From Bacillota bacterium (GTDB lineage: Bacteria > Bacillota > Clostridia > Acetivibrionales > DTU013), in NCBI GenBank assembly GCA_023435745.1, contig JAEZMD010000004.1, positions 1 to 58,087 of the forward strand: DNA of 58,087 nt. The letters run 5' to 3'. Below are positions 24,565 through 34,284 of this stretch, one piece after another; within the stretch, counting starts at the first letter, position 1; each line of letters starts with the position of its first letter. The notes beneath the pieces were generated by a model. The model did not search any database. It was not told where the DNA came from and saw only the letters and a program-made list of their open reading frames with translations. A program made the position numbers and the translations under genes.

Positions 24565-25899
24565 TCATAATACAAGAGGAAACTTTATGCAATCCCCTAA
24601 AAGATAATCATTTTCCACCTTAGTCAGCCTGGTTGCAGCAATATTTCCAACAAGACTATTATTCCCAACCGACAAAACCCTTATGTAATTTGGCGTAAGA
24701 CCCTCATACATCCCTTTTCTGCCTTTAACCTCCTGTTCATACAGCACGGGCATTTCTCTTCCGATAAATCTGCTGTGAAAGTCATGGGCGCAACGGTTCG
24801 ACAGCTCAATCACCCTCATGCTTCTGGCTTCCTTTACCTTGCTGGCCACCTGTCCCTGATATCCGGCAGCAGGCGTCCCCTTTCTCGAAGAAAACTTAAA
24901 AACATGCATTTTCGCAAAACAGATCTCCTCCAGGAATCGGACCGTCTTTTCAAACTCCTCGTCAGTTTCACCCGGGAAGCCCACCATGACATCAGTTGTC
25001 ACAGCCACGTCCGGAATCCGCTCCCTCAGCAGATCTACCGCTGTCTTATACTGCCGCGTGGTATATCGCCGGTTCATTCTGGCAAGCGTCTCGTCACAGC
25101 CGCTCTGTAAAGAAATGTGATAGTGGGGACACAGCTTCTCCATTCCGGCCGCCTCCTCGGCAAACTCCTCTGTCACCAGTGTCGGTTCAATAGAGCCAAT
25201 CCTGATCCTTTCAACGCCTTCTACATCATGAATCATCCTGACAAGCTCCATCAGCCTGATACTCCCAAGATCCTTTCCATAGGAGGCGATATGGATACCC
25301 GTCAGCACAACCTCCTTGAATCCGGCCTCAACCAGCTTATGCACTTCCCGGAGCACCTCTTCGGACGGTCTGCTTCGAATGGGTCCTCTGGCATACGGGA
25401 TTATGCAGTAGGAACAGAACTGGCTGCAGCCCTCCTGTACTTTGAGGAAGGCCCTTGTCCTGTCCGTATACCGGTCTATTTTCATATCCTCAAAGGTATG
25501 TTTCTTCATGATATTTTCTACTGCTGTAATTTTCTCTTTTCCTCTTTGAAGCTTTCCTGCCCTGAACGCCTCAACATATTCATGAATCTTTAGCCTGTCA
25601 GCCGTACCGGCTATGATATCAACCTCCGGAAGTCCCTCTACTTCCTCCCGTGCTGTCTGTGGATAACAACCCACCGCCGCAACTATGGCCTCGCTGTTCA
25701 TCTGTCTTGCTCTGCGAATGGCCTGGCGCGATTTTCTGGAGCTCAGACCGGTAACAGTACAGGTATTTACTATATAAACATCCGCCGTCTCATCAAAGCC
25801 GACCTGTTTATAGCCCGCATCTTCAAAGGCCTCTGCCATAGCCTCAGTCTCATATTGATTTACCTTGCAGCCAAGTGTAAAAAAAGCAACCCTTTTCAC
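24565..25899 (-). CDS. mtaB: MtaB, tRNA t6A37 methylthiotransferase
   Basis: A 444-residue radical SAM methylthiotransferase that makes ms2t6A at position 37 of ANN-decoding tRNAs. The N-terminal UPF0004 domain has three cluster cysteines (GCKVNQYE, NTCTVT, AVGCYPQ). The radical SAM motif is CSQFCSYC near residue 157, and a C-terminal TRAM-like domain follows. TLGCKVNQYETEAM separates MtaB from MiaB. It starts with GTG at 25899, four bases after GGAGG. It diverges from the HPr-like gene and is probably expressed on its own. Confidence 0.94.
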   Translation of the reverse strand: MKRVAFFTLGCKVNQYETEAMAEAFEDAGYKQVGFDETADVYIVNTCTVTGLSSRKSRQAIRRARQMNSEAIVAAVGCYPQTAREEVEGLPEVDIIAGTADRLKIHEYVEAFRAGKLQRGKEKITAVENIMKKHTFEDMKIDRYTDRTRAFLKVQEGCSQFCSYCIIPYARGPIRSRPSEEVLREVHKLVEAGFKEVVLTGIHIASYGKDLGSIRLMELVRMIHDVEGVERIRIGSIEPTLVTEEFAEEAAGMEKLCPHYHISLQSGCDETLARMNRRYTTRQYKTAVDLLRERIPDVAVTTDVMVGFPGETDEEFEKTVRFLEEICFAKMHVFKFSSRKGTPAAGYQGQVASKVKEARSMRVIELSNRCAHDFHSRFIGREMPVLYEQEVKGRKGMYEGLTPNYIRVLSVGNNSLVGNIAATRLTKVENDYLLGDCIKFPLVL

Positions 25900-26046
25900 G
25901 ATTCCTCCATCATTCCGATCCTGTCTTTATGATTGCCTTACCAACGCTGCTTCTATTATAATGAATTCACATTTTTTTAACAAGTTCGTAATTGACTTGT
26001 TGGCAAATACAGGATATCATTGATTTAAAGATCGGATAAAATATTA

Positions 26047-26096
26047 GTTCCGATACTTTTACGGGGAACGGAGCGATTAGTGGAGTTCCACGGAAA
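26047..26096 (+). promoter_or_regulatory. Possible switching leader of the HPr-like gene
   Basis: GGAAC (26065-26069) can pair with GTTCC at 26047-26051 or with GTTCC at 26085-26089, giving two mutually exclusive hairpins; TTCC-AC-GGAA (26087-26096) is a third. The segment lies 36 bp upstream of the gene start. The arms are short, so this may be chance. Confidence 0.25.
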
Positions 26097-26131
26097 AGTT
26101 TACTACTCACTCAATGAATGGAGGTATATAC

Positions 26132-26359
26132 ATGAAAGCATTCAGCATCATGCTTAAAACAATTAACGATGTCAAGGATTTTGTGAATATAGCAAATAAA
26201 TATGATTTTGATGTGGATCTGACATCAGGCCGCTACGTGGTCGACGCCAAGTCAATCATGGGAATATTCAGCCTTGATTTTAACAAGCCTATCAAGGTCG
26301 AGGTACATTCACCTGATTGCGAAAGCTTTTATGATGAAATCAAACCCTTTGTCATCTAA
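26132..26359 (+). CDS. HPr-like protein lacking the catalytic histidine
   Basis: A 75-residue protein with the HPr fold pattern. The segment KSIMGIFSL (Ser41) corresponds to HPr KSIMGVMSL (Ser46), the HPr-kinase site. The His15 position that carries phosphate from enzyme I is absent: the region reads INDVKDFVN. This is the situation in Bacillus Crh, a CcpA co-effector that is not a phosphocarrier. ATG at 26132 with GGAGG 7 bp upstream; an earlier ATG lacks a site. Single-gene transcript ending in a hairpin. A role in carbon regulation is inference from the retained Ser site. Confidence 0.85.
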   Translation: MKAFSIMLKTINDVKDFVNIANKYDFDVDLTSGRYVVDAKSIMGIFSLDFNKPIKVEVHSPDCESFYDEIKPFVI

Positions 26360-26368
26360 ACCTGAAAG

Positions 26369-26399
26369 CCCGGAACTGTTTTTAGTTGCCGGGTATTTT
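26369..26399 (+). terminator. Terminator of the HPr-like gene
   Basis: Stem CCCGG-AACT (26369-26377) / AGTT-G-CCGGG (26384-26393) with one bulged G, then TATTTT. It sits between the HPr-like gene and the convergent rnr gene. Confidence 0.7.
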
Positions 26400-26440
26400 C
26401 ATGTTTTCAGCCGTTTCCGTGATAACAACCATATTTCAGC

Positions 26441-28843
26441 TCATTTGAGCTTCTTCGGAATCCTTGGTGTTTTGAGCGCTTTGGGTGTCTTGGGTTTGTG
26501 AGCCCTCTTTGCCGCCTTGGCCGCCATAGTCGGTCTGGCCGCTTTAGCCGTTTTCAGCGTTTTGGTCGTTTTAGGCGCTTTCTGTGATCTCTTGCGGATC
26601 TCCTTCGGTAGTTTCGTCTCCCTCTTTTTGCGTTCCGATCTTGTCCTTTCCTCTGATGCAGCAGCTTCAGCCCGCTTTTTCAGGAACCTTTCCTCTTTTT
26701 CGCTGTCCTCCCTCTTTTTACCGACGATTACAAAATCAAGCTGCCTTGACGGCAGGTCGGCCCGGATCAGCAGCACCCGTACCGGATCACCTATGCCGTA
26801 GCGCTTCTTTGTGTGCTCTCCGATGAGGCAAAAATGCTTATCGTCGTAAATATAATAGTCATCATCCATATTGCTGACCTTCACGAGGCCTTCAATTGTG
26901 TTATCCAACTCAACAAACATCCCGAAGGAGGTCACATTGGAAATTATACCGTCAAAAGCCTCTCCCACCTTCTCCTTCATAAACTCGACCTTCTTCAGAT
27001 CCTCCGTCTCCCGTTCCGCTTCATCGGCAGCCCGCTCACGTGCGGAACAGAGTCTTGCAATCTCAGGCAGCTCCCTGATCAATTCCTGCTCCCGTTCTTC
27101 GGAAAGGCTTCCCTTCAGTTCCTCCTTCATCAGCCGGTGTATGATCAGATCGGGATATCGCCTGATCGGTGAAGTGAAATGGCAATAGAACTTCGCCGCC
27201 AGGCCGAAATGGCCTTCGCTTTCAGGGCTGTACCTGGCCTTTTGGAGCGACCTGAGCATGACTGTACCGATAATGGTCTCTTCCTTTGAGCCCTTTACTC
27301 TTTCCAGAATATCCTGTAAAGCTCTTGGATGTATCTTGTTTACACCCTTCAGAGGATACCCCATATTTTTTGAGAATTCCGCAAACGTCATAATTTTCTC
27401 CGCATCGGGTTCCTCGTGGATCCTGTACACAAAGGGCATACCTGTCCAGTGAAAGTGCTCTGCGACCGTTTCATTGCACACCAGCATGAACTCCTCTATC
27501 ACACGGTTTGCAATTGTGATTTCATATCGCTTGACCTCAACAGGTTTGCCTTTTTCATCCAATATTACCTTAGCCTCTCCAAAATCAAAGTCGATGGCGC
27601 CCCTGTCCATTCTCTTTTTTCGCAGAATCAGTGCCAGCTCCTTCATGGTCCTGAAGTCCTCCAACAAAGGTGCGTATCTTTCGGATAGCTCTTCATCCTC
27701 CGTCTCAAGGAGTTTATAGACGTCTGTATATGTCATTCTCTCATCAATATTGATGACACTCTCAAAAATGTCATGCCGGTTCACTTTCCCATGCCTATCA
27801 ATATCCATCATTACCGTGAACGCCAGCCTGTCCACATGGGGATTGAGGCTGCAGGTACCGTTTGACAGCTTTGCGGGCAGCATTGGAATAACCCTGTCCA
27901 CAAGATAGACGCTGGTGCCCCTTGTCAGCGCCTCAATATCAAGCGCAGAGCCTTCGGTCACATAATAGCTTACATCAGCAATATGAACACCAAGTCTGTA
28001 TCCTCCGTCAGGTAATCTCTCGATCGATACCGCGTCATCCAGATCCTTTGCATCCTCGCCATCTATTGTGACCATCCGCAGGCCTCTGATATCCTGCCTG
28101 CCTGCAAGCATATCTTCAGTAACCTTCTGCGGTATCGCCTCGGCCTGTCTGACAGCTGCCTCAGGGAACGCTTCCTTTAGATCATATGCCTTCATGATGG
28201 ATAAAATATCAGTACCGGTATCATGGATGTCTCCAATGATCTCAACAATCCTGCCTTCTGCATTACGTCGCTTATCCGGCCACTTGATCAATTCTGCTAC
28301 CACCTTGAAACCGGGTTTTGCACCGTTGATCTCATCCTTTGGTATGAAAACGTCACCCGGTATCCTTCGGTCATCGGGAACGACAAACCCAAAATAATCG
28401 CCTATTTCAAAAGTCCCGACAACCTTTGTGACAGCCCTTTTCAGTATCCTGACAATTTCACCTTCCGGTCGCCTGTCACGCATTCCTTTCGTGGTCACCC
28501 TTGCCAGGACCCTGTCATTGTGCATTGCGCCAGACATAGCATCCGCCGGAATGAAAACGTCCGTCATCTGTTCATCATCCGGGATTAAAAAACCATAACC
28601 CCGTTCATTTCCCTGTATCCGGCCTGCTACCAGGCCCATTCTCTCAGGCACGCCATACCTGTCCTTATTCGTCCTGAATATGACGCCTTCCTGCTCCAGC
28701 TCGTTTAAAATGTCGGCCAGTTGATCTCTGTCCTCCCGCGGCACGTCGAGAATGACCGCAAGCTCTTCAAACTTCAGTGGTCTGTAGGCTTCCTCCTTCA
28801 TAAATCCCGTTATTTTATTCTTCCTGTCTATTCTATCATCCAT
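26441..28843 (-). CDS. rnr: Ribonuclease R
   Basis: An 800-residue 3'-to-5' exoribonuclease. It has an N-terminal winged-helix segment (about 1-65), cold-shock domains (VAGRIQGNERGYGFLIPDD), the RNB catalytic domain with the metal-binding acids in TIDGEDAKDLDDAVS, and an S1 domain near 640-720 (VGEAFDGIISNVTSFGMFVEL). It degrades structured RNA and works with tmRNA. ATG at 28843 with AGGAGA upstream. The last 75 residues are a Lys/Arg/Ala/Pro/Thr-rich repetitive tail (TKTLKTAKAARPTMAAKAAK), longer than the basic tail of other RNase R proteins. The usual downstream neighbour smpB is missing from this place. Confidence 0.95.
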   Translation of the reverse strand: MDDRIDRKNKITGFMKEEAYRPLKFEELAVILDVPREDRDQLADILNELEQEGVIFRTNKDRYGVPERMGLVAGRIQGNERGYGFLIPDDEQMTDVFIPADAMSGAMHNDRVLARVTTKGMRDRRPEGEIVRILKRAVTKVVGTFEIGDYFGFVVPDDRRIPGDVFIPKDEINGAKPGFKVVAELIKWPDKRRNAEGRIVEIIGDIHDTGTDILSIMKAYDLKEAFPEAAVRQAEAIPQKVTEDMLAGRQDIRGLRMVTIDGEDAKDLDDAVSIERLPDGGYRLGVHIADVSYYVTEGSALDIEALTRGTSVYLVDRVIPMLPAKLSNGTCSLNPHVDRLAFTVMMDIDRHGKVNRHDIFESVINIDERMTYTDVYKLLETEDEELSERYAPLLEDFRTMKELALILRKKRMDRGAIDFDFGEAKVILDEKGKPVEVKRYEITIANRVIEEFMLVCNETVAEHFHWTGMPFVYRIHEEPDAEKIMTFAEFSKNMGYPLKGVNKIHPRALQDILERVKGSKEETIIGTVMLRSLQKARYSPESEGHFGLAAKFYCHFTSPIRRYPDLIIHRLMKEELKGSLSEEREQELIRELPEIARLCSARERAADEAERETEDLKKVEFMKEKVGEAFDGIISNVTSFGMFVELDNTIEGLVKVSNMDDDYYIYDDKHFCLIGEHTKKRYGIGDPVRVLLIRADLPSRQLDFVIVGKKREDSEKEERFLKKRAEAAASEERTRSERKKRETKLPKEIRKRSQKAPKTTKTLKTAKAARPTMAAKAAKRAHKPKTPKALKTPRIPKKLK

Positions 28844-28893
28844 CTTTTATCTCCTAAGAATCGGCTGAAATATACTAACCATTATTATCCCTA

Positions 28894-28927
28894 ACTGAAA
28901 AAAGACCATGCACTAATGCACAGTCTT
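28894..28927 (-). terminator. Terminator between secG and rnr
   Basis: 12-bp stem 28900-28911 with 28916-28927; the two central mismatches on the plus strand become G-U pairs in the minus-strand RNA. A run of six T follows in the minus direction (28894-28899). This one-way design suggests partial termination after eno-secG. Confidence 0.75.
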
Positions 28928-28946
28928 TGTATCAACCTTCGCAATA

Positions 28947-29195
28947 TTATAAATATTTTAAAACAAGAAACAGCGCAATCGAGGTCACCAGAAACATAAT
29001 CGCCGCTATGGAGGTATACTTCCCTAACAAAGCGTCCAATGTCCTGCCCTTGTTTTTACCGAAGAACGTTTCCGCTCCGCCGGCAATAGAACCGGAAAGT
29101 CCGGCGGATTTGCCCGACTGTAAAAGGACTATTACGATAATGGACAGCGAAAATATTATATGGAATATCGAAACAATAATCTGGATTGCTCCCAA
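28947..29195 (-). CDS. secG: SecG, protein-export channel subunit
   Basis: An 82-residue membrane protein of the SecYEG translocon. Two membrane segments (IVSIFHIIFSLSIIVIVLLQ and AAIMFLVTSIALFLVLKYL) enclose the conserved loop QSGKSAGLSGSIAGGAETFFGKN. The TTG at 29195 is preferred: it follows GGAGG by 8 nt and gives the normal length; a longer frame to 29237 has no ribosome binding site. An eight-base T run lies directly before the start. It is placed between eno and rnr as in many Firmicutes. Confidence 0.92.
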   Translation of the reverse strand: MGAIQIIVSIFHIIFSLSIIVIVLLQSGKSAGLSGSIAGGAETFFGKNKGRTLDALLGKYTSIAAIMFLVTSIALFLVLKYL

Positions 29196-29265
29196 AAAAA
29201 ACACCTCCCAAAAAATTAACAAATCAAATTGTAACACATATCCTGCAAAAAAACAAGCATGAGTT

Positions 29266-30567
29266 CTACTTATTCTTCAGGTTGAACCATGCGTCCAAAC
29301 CCGGATAAATTGCAGCGTCTCCAAGCTCTTCCTCGATTCTCAGCAGTTGATTGTATTTTGCTACCCTGTCAGTTCTGGAAGGCGCGCCTGTCTTGATCTG
29401 TCCCGAATTGGCTGCCACGGCGATATCTGCGATCGTCGCATCCTCCGTCTCGCCGGATCTGTGGGACACAACGGCAGTATAGCCGGCTCTGTTAGCCATT
29501 TCGATTGCATCAAGGGTTTCAGTAAGCGTGCCGATCTGGTTCACCTTTATGAGAATGGAGTTCGCCACGCCCATATCGATGCCCTTCTTCAGTCTTTCCG
29601 TATTCGTTACAAAAAGATCGTCGCCCACAAGCTGGATCTTGTTGCCCAGTCTTTGTGTAATGAGCATCCATCCCTCCCAGTCCTCCTCGGCCACTCCGTC
29701 TTCCAGGGAGATAATGGGATATTTATCCGCCAGATCGGCCCAAAAGTCCACCATTTCCTCGCGAGTCTTGCGGATATTGGATTTCCAGAAGAAATATGTG
29801 CCATCCTCCTGATACATTTCAGTTGCGGCCGCGTCAATGGCTATCCTGAAATCTTCACCCGGCTTGTACCCCGCTTTTTCAATCGCATCAATGATTACCT
29901 GTATAGCTTCTTCGTCATTTTTAAGGTTAGGAGCAAAGCCGCCCTCATCACCGACTGCAGTCGAGTATCCCTTTACGCCGAGCACCTTTTTAAGATTGTG
30001 GAATACCTCGGCGCACATCATAAGCGCATTTTTGAAACAATCCGCGCCCACAGGCATGATCATGAATTCCTGGATATTCACGCTGTTGTCGGCATGCTTG
30101 CCGCCGTTGATTATATTCATCATTGGTACGGGCAGAAGCTTGGCGTTGACCCCTCCAATGTACTGGTACAGGCTGATACCCAGCGCGTCAGCTGCCGCCT
30201 TTGCGGTTGCAAGTGAAACACCGAGTATGGCGTTGGCTCCCAGCCTGCCTTTATTATCAGTCCCGTCAAGCAGGATCATTTTCCTGTCTATTGCGATTTG
30301 ATCAAACACATTCATTCCCTCGACTTCAGGCGCGATGATGGTATTTACATTCGTCACTGCGTTCAGTACGCCCTTACCGAGGTATCTGCCTTTATCGCCG
30401 TCTCTCAGCTCTACCGCCTCGAAAGCCCCTGTAGATGCGCCGGACGGCACTGCTGCACGGCCGACAAATCCTCCCTCCACAATCACCTCTACCTCAATGG
30501 TGGGATTCCCTCTGGAATCAAGAATTTCTCTTCCGAATACACTTTCAATTTCAAGATATTGCTTCAT
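29266..30567 (-). CDS. eno: Enolase (phosphopyruvate hydratase)
   Basis: A 433-residue enolase converting 2-phosphoglycerate to phosphoenolpyruvate. Signatures are ESVFGREILDSRGNPTIEVEV, VGDEGGFAPNL, ISLEDGVAEEDWEGW, and the C-terminal ILIKVNQIGTLTETLDA and SHRSGETED. The metal-ligand acids (in the AIDAAATEMY, SLEDG and VGDDLFV regions) and the catalytic lysine (KVNQIG) are present. ATG at 30567 with GAGGAG upstream. It is first in eno-secG. Other glycolytic genes follow at 34-41 kb on the same strand. It diverges from the YesM-like kinase; no strong promoter was seen in the 180-bp gap. Confidence 0.97.
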   Translation of the reverse strand: MKQYLEIESVFGREILDSRGNPTIEVEVIVEGGFVGRAAVPSGASTGAFEAVELRDGDKGRYLGKGVLNAVTNVNTIIAPEVEGMNVFDQIAIDRKMILLDGTDNKGRLGANAILGVSLATAKAAADALGISLYQYIGGVNAKLLPVPMMNIINGGKHADNSVNIQEFMIMPVGADCFKNALMMCAEVFHNLKKVLGVKGYSTAVGDEGGFAPNLKNDEEAIQVIIDAIEKAGYKPGEDFRIAIDAAATEMYQEDGTYFFWKSNIRKTREEMVDFWADLADKYPIISLEDGVAEEDWEGWMLITQRLGNKIQLVGDDLFVTNTERLKKGIDMGVANSILIKVNQIGTLTETLDAIEMANRAGYTAVVSHRSGETEDATIADIAVAANSGQIKTGAPSRTDRVAKYNQLLRIEEELGDAAIYPGLDAWFNLKNK

Positions 30568-30754
30568 TTCTTATACTCCTCTCCAATCACCGGCATCATT
30601 GGAATAAGCCGTTACCGTGCGACCGTATATAAATTCTACGGTATATTCTAACCACAAATAACCGGATTTAAAACATAAAAACGCCACATGTCTTCTGGTA
30701 CTTCCATTTGCAATTCAATCCTTTTTTTTGTAAAATAACGTTGAGGTGTATCTA

Positions 30755-32596
30755 ATGAAATTGTCTCGCCTGCGATATAGAAAAACACCCATAAAAACTC
30801 TGAGATTCAGCCAGTTGTATCTGAAACTCCGGTCACGGTTTACTCTGTATTTTTTACTTCTGATCCTGCTTCCCTGTCTCATCTCCGCCTCGGTAATTTA
30901 TTTTCACACGCGGAGGCTTATGGAGGATAAAGCTGAAGAAGCGGCTCTTGAGGGCATTGCTTATGAAAAGGCTGCGGTCGGAAGATATCTGGGCGAGCTG
31001 GAATTGGCGCTGAATACCGCAGGCAGCTCCATAAACGATTTGGCACATGACCGCCTGATGCGTATAAATTCTATAGAAAAACAATCCTTTTCCCTGTCTG
31101 CCATGGTCAGTGATAATTTTATACCCGGTCAGCAGAAAGCCCTTTCGGCTGTCTATTTTATTACCCGTGACGGGATCAAAGCATCCTACGGCCCTGACGC
31201 CGATCAGTCAGTCATCAGCGACCCCTCGTCACAGCAGTGGTTTTATGATGCAATTGATAACCCTGATACCGTACATATGCTCGGTACCGTGCAGCGGTTT
31301 TATGCCGAAGGGAAAAGCAAGGCTGTACTGTGTGCCGCCAGGGCTGTCAAAAGCATCGACTCAGCCGGGCCGAAGGCCGTTTTACTTTTCGATTTCAACT
31401 ACAGTCTGCTTACTGATATTCTGGGCAGCTCTGCCGAATACGGCAGCCCTATTCTGGAAAACAGTTCCCAAAGACTGATCCTCGATTTTGAAGGAAATAT
31501 CCTCTATAGCAAAGATCGCAGGAAGCTGACCACCAAAGCCGACGAAGCTCTCCGGAGAACTGTGGAAACGATGAATGAAGGCTTTACACGGTACCGTCTG
31601 GACGGAGTTGAGTATTATTTGACTTATGTAAAATATCCGGCATTCAACTGGATATTCATTGATCTGAATCCGATGTCAAATGTCGCAGAGCGTTTGTGGC
31701 TCCGAAGTACGCCTGTGACAACATGCCTCATAGTTCTGTTATTGGTTATGCTTATCTTCCCGGTTATTTTAATCAGAATGCTCAAGCCGATCAATGACCT
31801 GACCTCCGTCATTTCGGACTACGAAAATCAATTTCCGGGAAGCAGTCCTCAGATCCCGCTCATGCAGGTAAAATCATCCCAGTCCTCCTTTAGCAGCACC
31901 TCCGATGTAGATTTGCTCATCAACAAAATTTACAGTATCAAGCTCAGTCAAAAGGAGGCGGAACTGAACTCCCTGCAGAATCAGATCAATCCTCATTTTC
32001 TTTACAATACGCTGGAGTCAATTCGTGGTGCCGCCCTTTACCATGGCATTCATGATATTGCCGCCATGTCAAAGGCATTGTCCCTGCTCTTTCGTTACAG
32101 CATCAGCGAGCGGGTTCTGGTATCCATCAGGGAAGAGCTGCAGCATCTTGAAAACTATATATCCATACAAAATTTTCGATATGAGAACAGATTTGATATG
32201 GATTACAGTATCCCGCCGAATCTTCTGAATTATAAAATACTCAAGCTCACTTTGCAGCCCCTTATCGAGAACTCCATAAAGCATGGGCTGGAGATGAAGC
32301 TTGGAAAAGGGACAATTAGGATCGAGATGCTGGAGCTGGACAACACTATCAAAATCCAGATTTCCGACGACGGTCTCGGCATTCCGGCAAAGAGGCTTGA
32401 CGAGTTGAACCGGGCGCTTGCAAGCGATAAATATAAGCTTGATACTGAAACAGACCGGACAAGGACCGGGATTGGCGTTATGAACGTAAGCTCACGAATT
32501 AAGCTGTACTTTGGGGAGCAATACGGATTGAGATTCAGGAGCGCCCTTACAGGCACAACTGTTGAAATCACTTTGCCGGCGGTAAGTGATAATTAG
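30755..32596 (+). CDS. YesM-type sensor histidine kinase
   Basis: A 613-residue membrane sensor kinase. The first membrane segment (about 30-48, LYFLLLILLPCLISASVIYF) and the second (near 300-322, CLIVLLLVMLIFPVILI) enclose a large extracellular sensor domain. A HAMP-like link follows. The His_kinase (PF06580) motif QNQINPHFLYNTLE carries the phosphorylated His, and the ATPase domain has PLIENSIKHGLE, ISDDGLGIP and GIGVMNVSSRI. ATG at 30755 with GAGGT 7 bp upstream. The next gene is its partner regulator. Such pairs usually control sugar ABC transporters, but none is adjacent. Confidence 0.93.
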   Translation: MKLSRLRYRKTPIKTLRFSQLYLKLRSRFTLYFLLLILLPCLISASVIYFHTRRLMEDKAEEAALEGIAYEKAAVGRYLGELELALNTAGSSINDLAHDRLMRINSIEKQSFSLSAMVSDNFIPGQQKALSAVYFITRDGIKASYGPDADQSVISDPSSQQWFYDAIDNPDTVHMLGTVQRFYAEGKSKAVLCAARAVKSIDSAGPKAVLLFDFNYSLLTDILGSSAEYGSPILENSSQRLILDFEGNILYSKDRRKLTTKADEALRRTVETMNEGFTRYRLDGVEYYLTYVKYPAFNWIFIDLNPMSNVAERLWLRSTPVTTCLIVLLLVMLIFPVILIRMLKPINDLTSVISDYENQFPGSSPQIPLMQVKSSQSSFSSTSDVDLLINKIYSIKLSQKEAELNSLQNQINPHFLYNTLESIRGAALYHGIHDIAAMSKALSLLFRYSISERVLVSIREELQHLENYISIQNFRYENRFDMDYSIPPNLLNYKILKLTLQPLIENSIKHGLEMKLGKGTIRIEMLELDNTIKIQISDDGLGIPAKRLDELNRALASDKYKLDTETDRTRTGIGVMNVSSRIKLYFGEQYGLRFRSALTGTTVEITLPAVSDN

Positions 32597-32633
32597 GAAT
32601 AATGTTTAGCGCTTTTAGCAGGAGGATGTCTAT

Positions 32634-34229
32634 ATGTTGAAGCTTATCATAGCTGATGATGAAAAATGGGTAAGGACGACAATAAGATCCATCATACCCT
32701 TTGAGAAGCTGAATCTTACCCTTTCATGCGAAGCCGCAAATGGGATAGAGGCTCTGGAGCTCTGCCGTCAGCATGTGCCTGACATCATGCTGACCGATAT
32801 TATGATGCCCGGGCTTAATGGCCTTGAGCTGATACGGGAAGTGAAAAACCTGCTTCCAAAGCTTAGAATCGTAGTAATCAGCGGATATAATGATTTTGAA
32901 TATGCAAAGACGGCTATGAAATATGGGATCACCGACTATCTGCTCAAACCGGTTGATGAAGAGGAATTAACTCAGGTGCTGGAGAGGATCAGCAGCGAGT
33001 TGAGCAAACAAAAGCAGCTGGAAAAGGAAAATGACGCTGAGAAAGAGCGGTATATGACAGCGCTGCCTTTGGTGTGCGAATCATTTTTAAATCAGGTGAT
33101 CTCCCGTAACAACATGACCTCGGAAAAAATGCGCTCTGAGCTCCAGAATTACGGAATTCATTTTCAGCAGAGCTGCTTCACCGTTTGTGTGACCTCCTCA
33201 GACGAAGATCTTAGTTCCGAAGACAGCCATAAAACGATGGATTATTTTAAGGCCCAGGTAAAAAGGTCGATGAAGCGGTATGCCAAAGCTGTAACCTTTT
33301 CTTCGAGGCAGGATAAGATTTTACTTGTGTCTATTGTAAGCGATGAAAACGCAAAGGAAGGTATTCAAAAAGCTTTCGACCTGTGCAGCCGTCTGATACA
33401 AAAAAAATACGGTGCCACCATATCCTGCGGCGTGAGCGGATCGACACACCAGCTTTGCATGCTGCAGGAGCTCTATCTTAATGCAGCGGAAGCTCTCGGG
33501 ACCAGATTCTGGACAGGGCCGGGGACACTGGCCTTTTACAGTCCCGGGTGCCTGACGGAGGATATGAAATTAACCTTTTCCGAGGAAATGCTCAACAAAA
33601 TTACCCTAAATTTTAAAATGTCAAATATACAAACTGCAATATCCTATGTTGACAGCATTTCGGATTCTCTTGAAAACAGCCGCATCAAGCCCGCTCTGAT
33701 CCAGGAATTTTTCTGGCAGTTTTTGCAGTCCGTAATCATTTTACTGAATATCCAGTTGTCCTTTATAAGGCATGAATCAGTAATAACCGGCATACCGCCC
33801 TATGATAGGCTTCAGCAGACCGTTTTCTTTCGAAGCCTGGTTGAATGTGTAAAGGAATTGCTGCAACACTGTTTTGATTTTTATCATGATAAAAACCCAC
33901 AGGACAATGGCAACCTGATAGAAAATGCAAAAAAAATAATTGAAATTAATTTTGCGGGAGACATCAGCCTTGAACAGGTAGCAAAGCATGTCCACCTGAG
34001 CCCGGCCTATCTTAGCGAGCTGTTTAAAAAGGAAACCGGAATGAGCTTTATCGACTATAAGACCATTGTCAGAATAGAATCCGCAAAAAAGCTGCTGCTG
34101 ACACCGTCCATGAACATCAGCGAGGTCAGCGTCAAGGTTGGCTACACCGATCCCAAATACTTCAGCAAGCTGTTCAAGAAAATTACCGGCAAAACTATAT
34201 ACGAATATAGAAAAGATATGCGACAGTGA
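32634..34229 (+). CDS. YesN-type response regulator with AraC DNA-binding domain
   Basis: A 531-residue response regulator. The receiver domain (1-120) begins KLIIADDEKWVRTTI and carries the phospho-acceptor Asp in DIMLTDIMMPG; Lys in YLLKPVDEEEL completes the site. A middle region of about 300 residues precedes a C-terminal AraC/XylS double helix-turn-helix (ISLEQVAKHVHLSPAYLSELFKKETG; VSVKVGYTDPKYFSKLFKK). ATG at 32634 with AGGAGG 7-8 bp upstream. It is 37 bp after the kinase gene. The targets are unknown, as no transporter operon is close by. Confidence 0.94.
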   Translation: MLKLIIADDEKWVRTTIRSIIPFEKLNLTLSCEAANGIEALELCRQHVPDIMLTDIMMPGLNGLELIREVKNLLPKLRIVVISGYNDFEYAKTAMKYGITDYLLKPVDEEELTQVLERISSELSKQKQLEKENDAEKERYMTALPLVCESFLNQVISRNNMTSEKMRSELQNYGIHFQQSCFTVCVTSSDEDLSSEDSHKTMDYFKAQVKRSMKRYAKAVTFSSRQDKILLVSIVSDENAKEGIQKAFDLCSRLIQKKYGATISCGVSGSTHQLCMLQELYLNAAEALGTRFWTGPGTLAFYSPGCLTEDMKLTFSEEMLNKITLNFKMSNIQTAISYVDSISDSLENSRIKPALIQEFFWQFLQSVIILLNIQLSFIRHESVITGIPPYDRLQQTVFFRSLVECVKELLQHCFDFYHDKNPQDNGNLIENAKKIIEINFAGDISLEQVAKHVHLSPAYLSELFKKETGMSFIDYKTIVRIESAKKLLLTPSMNISEVSVKVGYTDPKYFSKLFKKITGKTIYEYRKDMRQ

Positions 34230-34284
34230 GAAGAGGGGGACAGGTTTGAATGAGGATTCATTTTAAGGTATAGAGCTAAATGGC

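Noticed and set aside
29347..30216. 289-codon open frame on the plus strand opposite enolase
   Set aside because: It is antisense to a certain enolase gene, has no ribosome binding site, and its product has no recognisable features.
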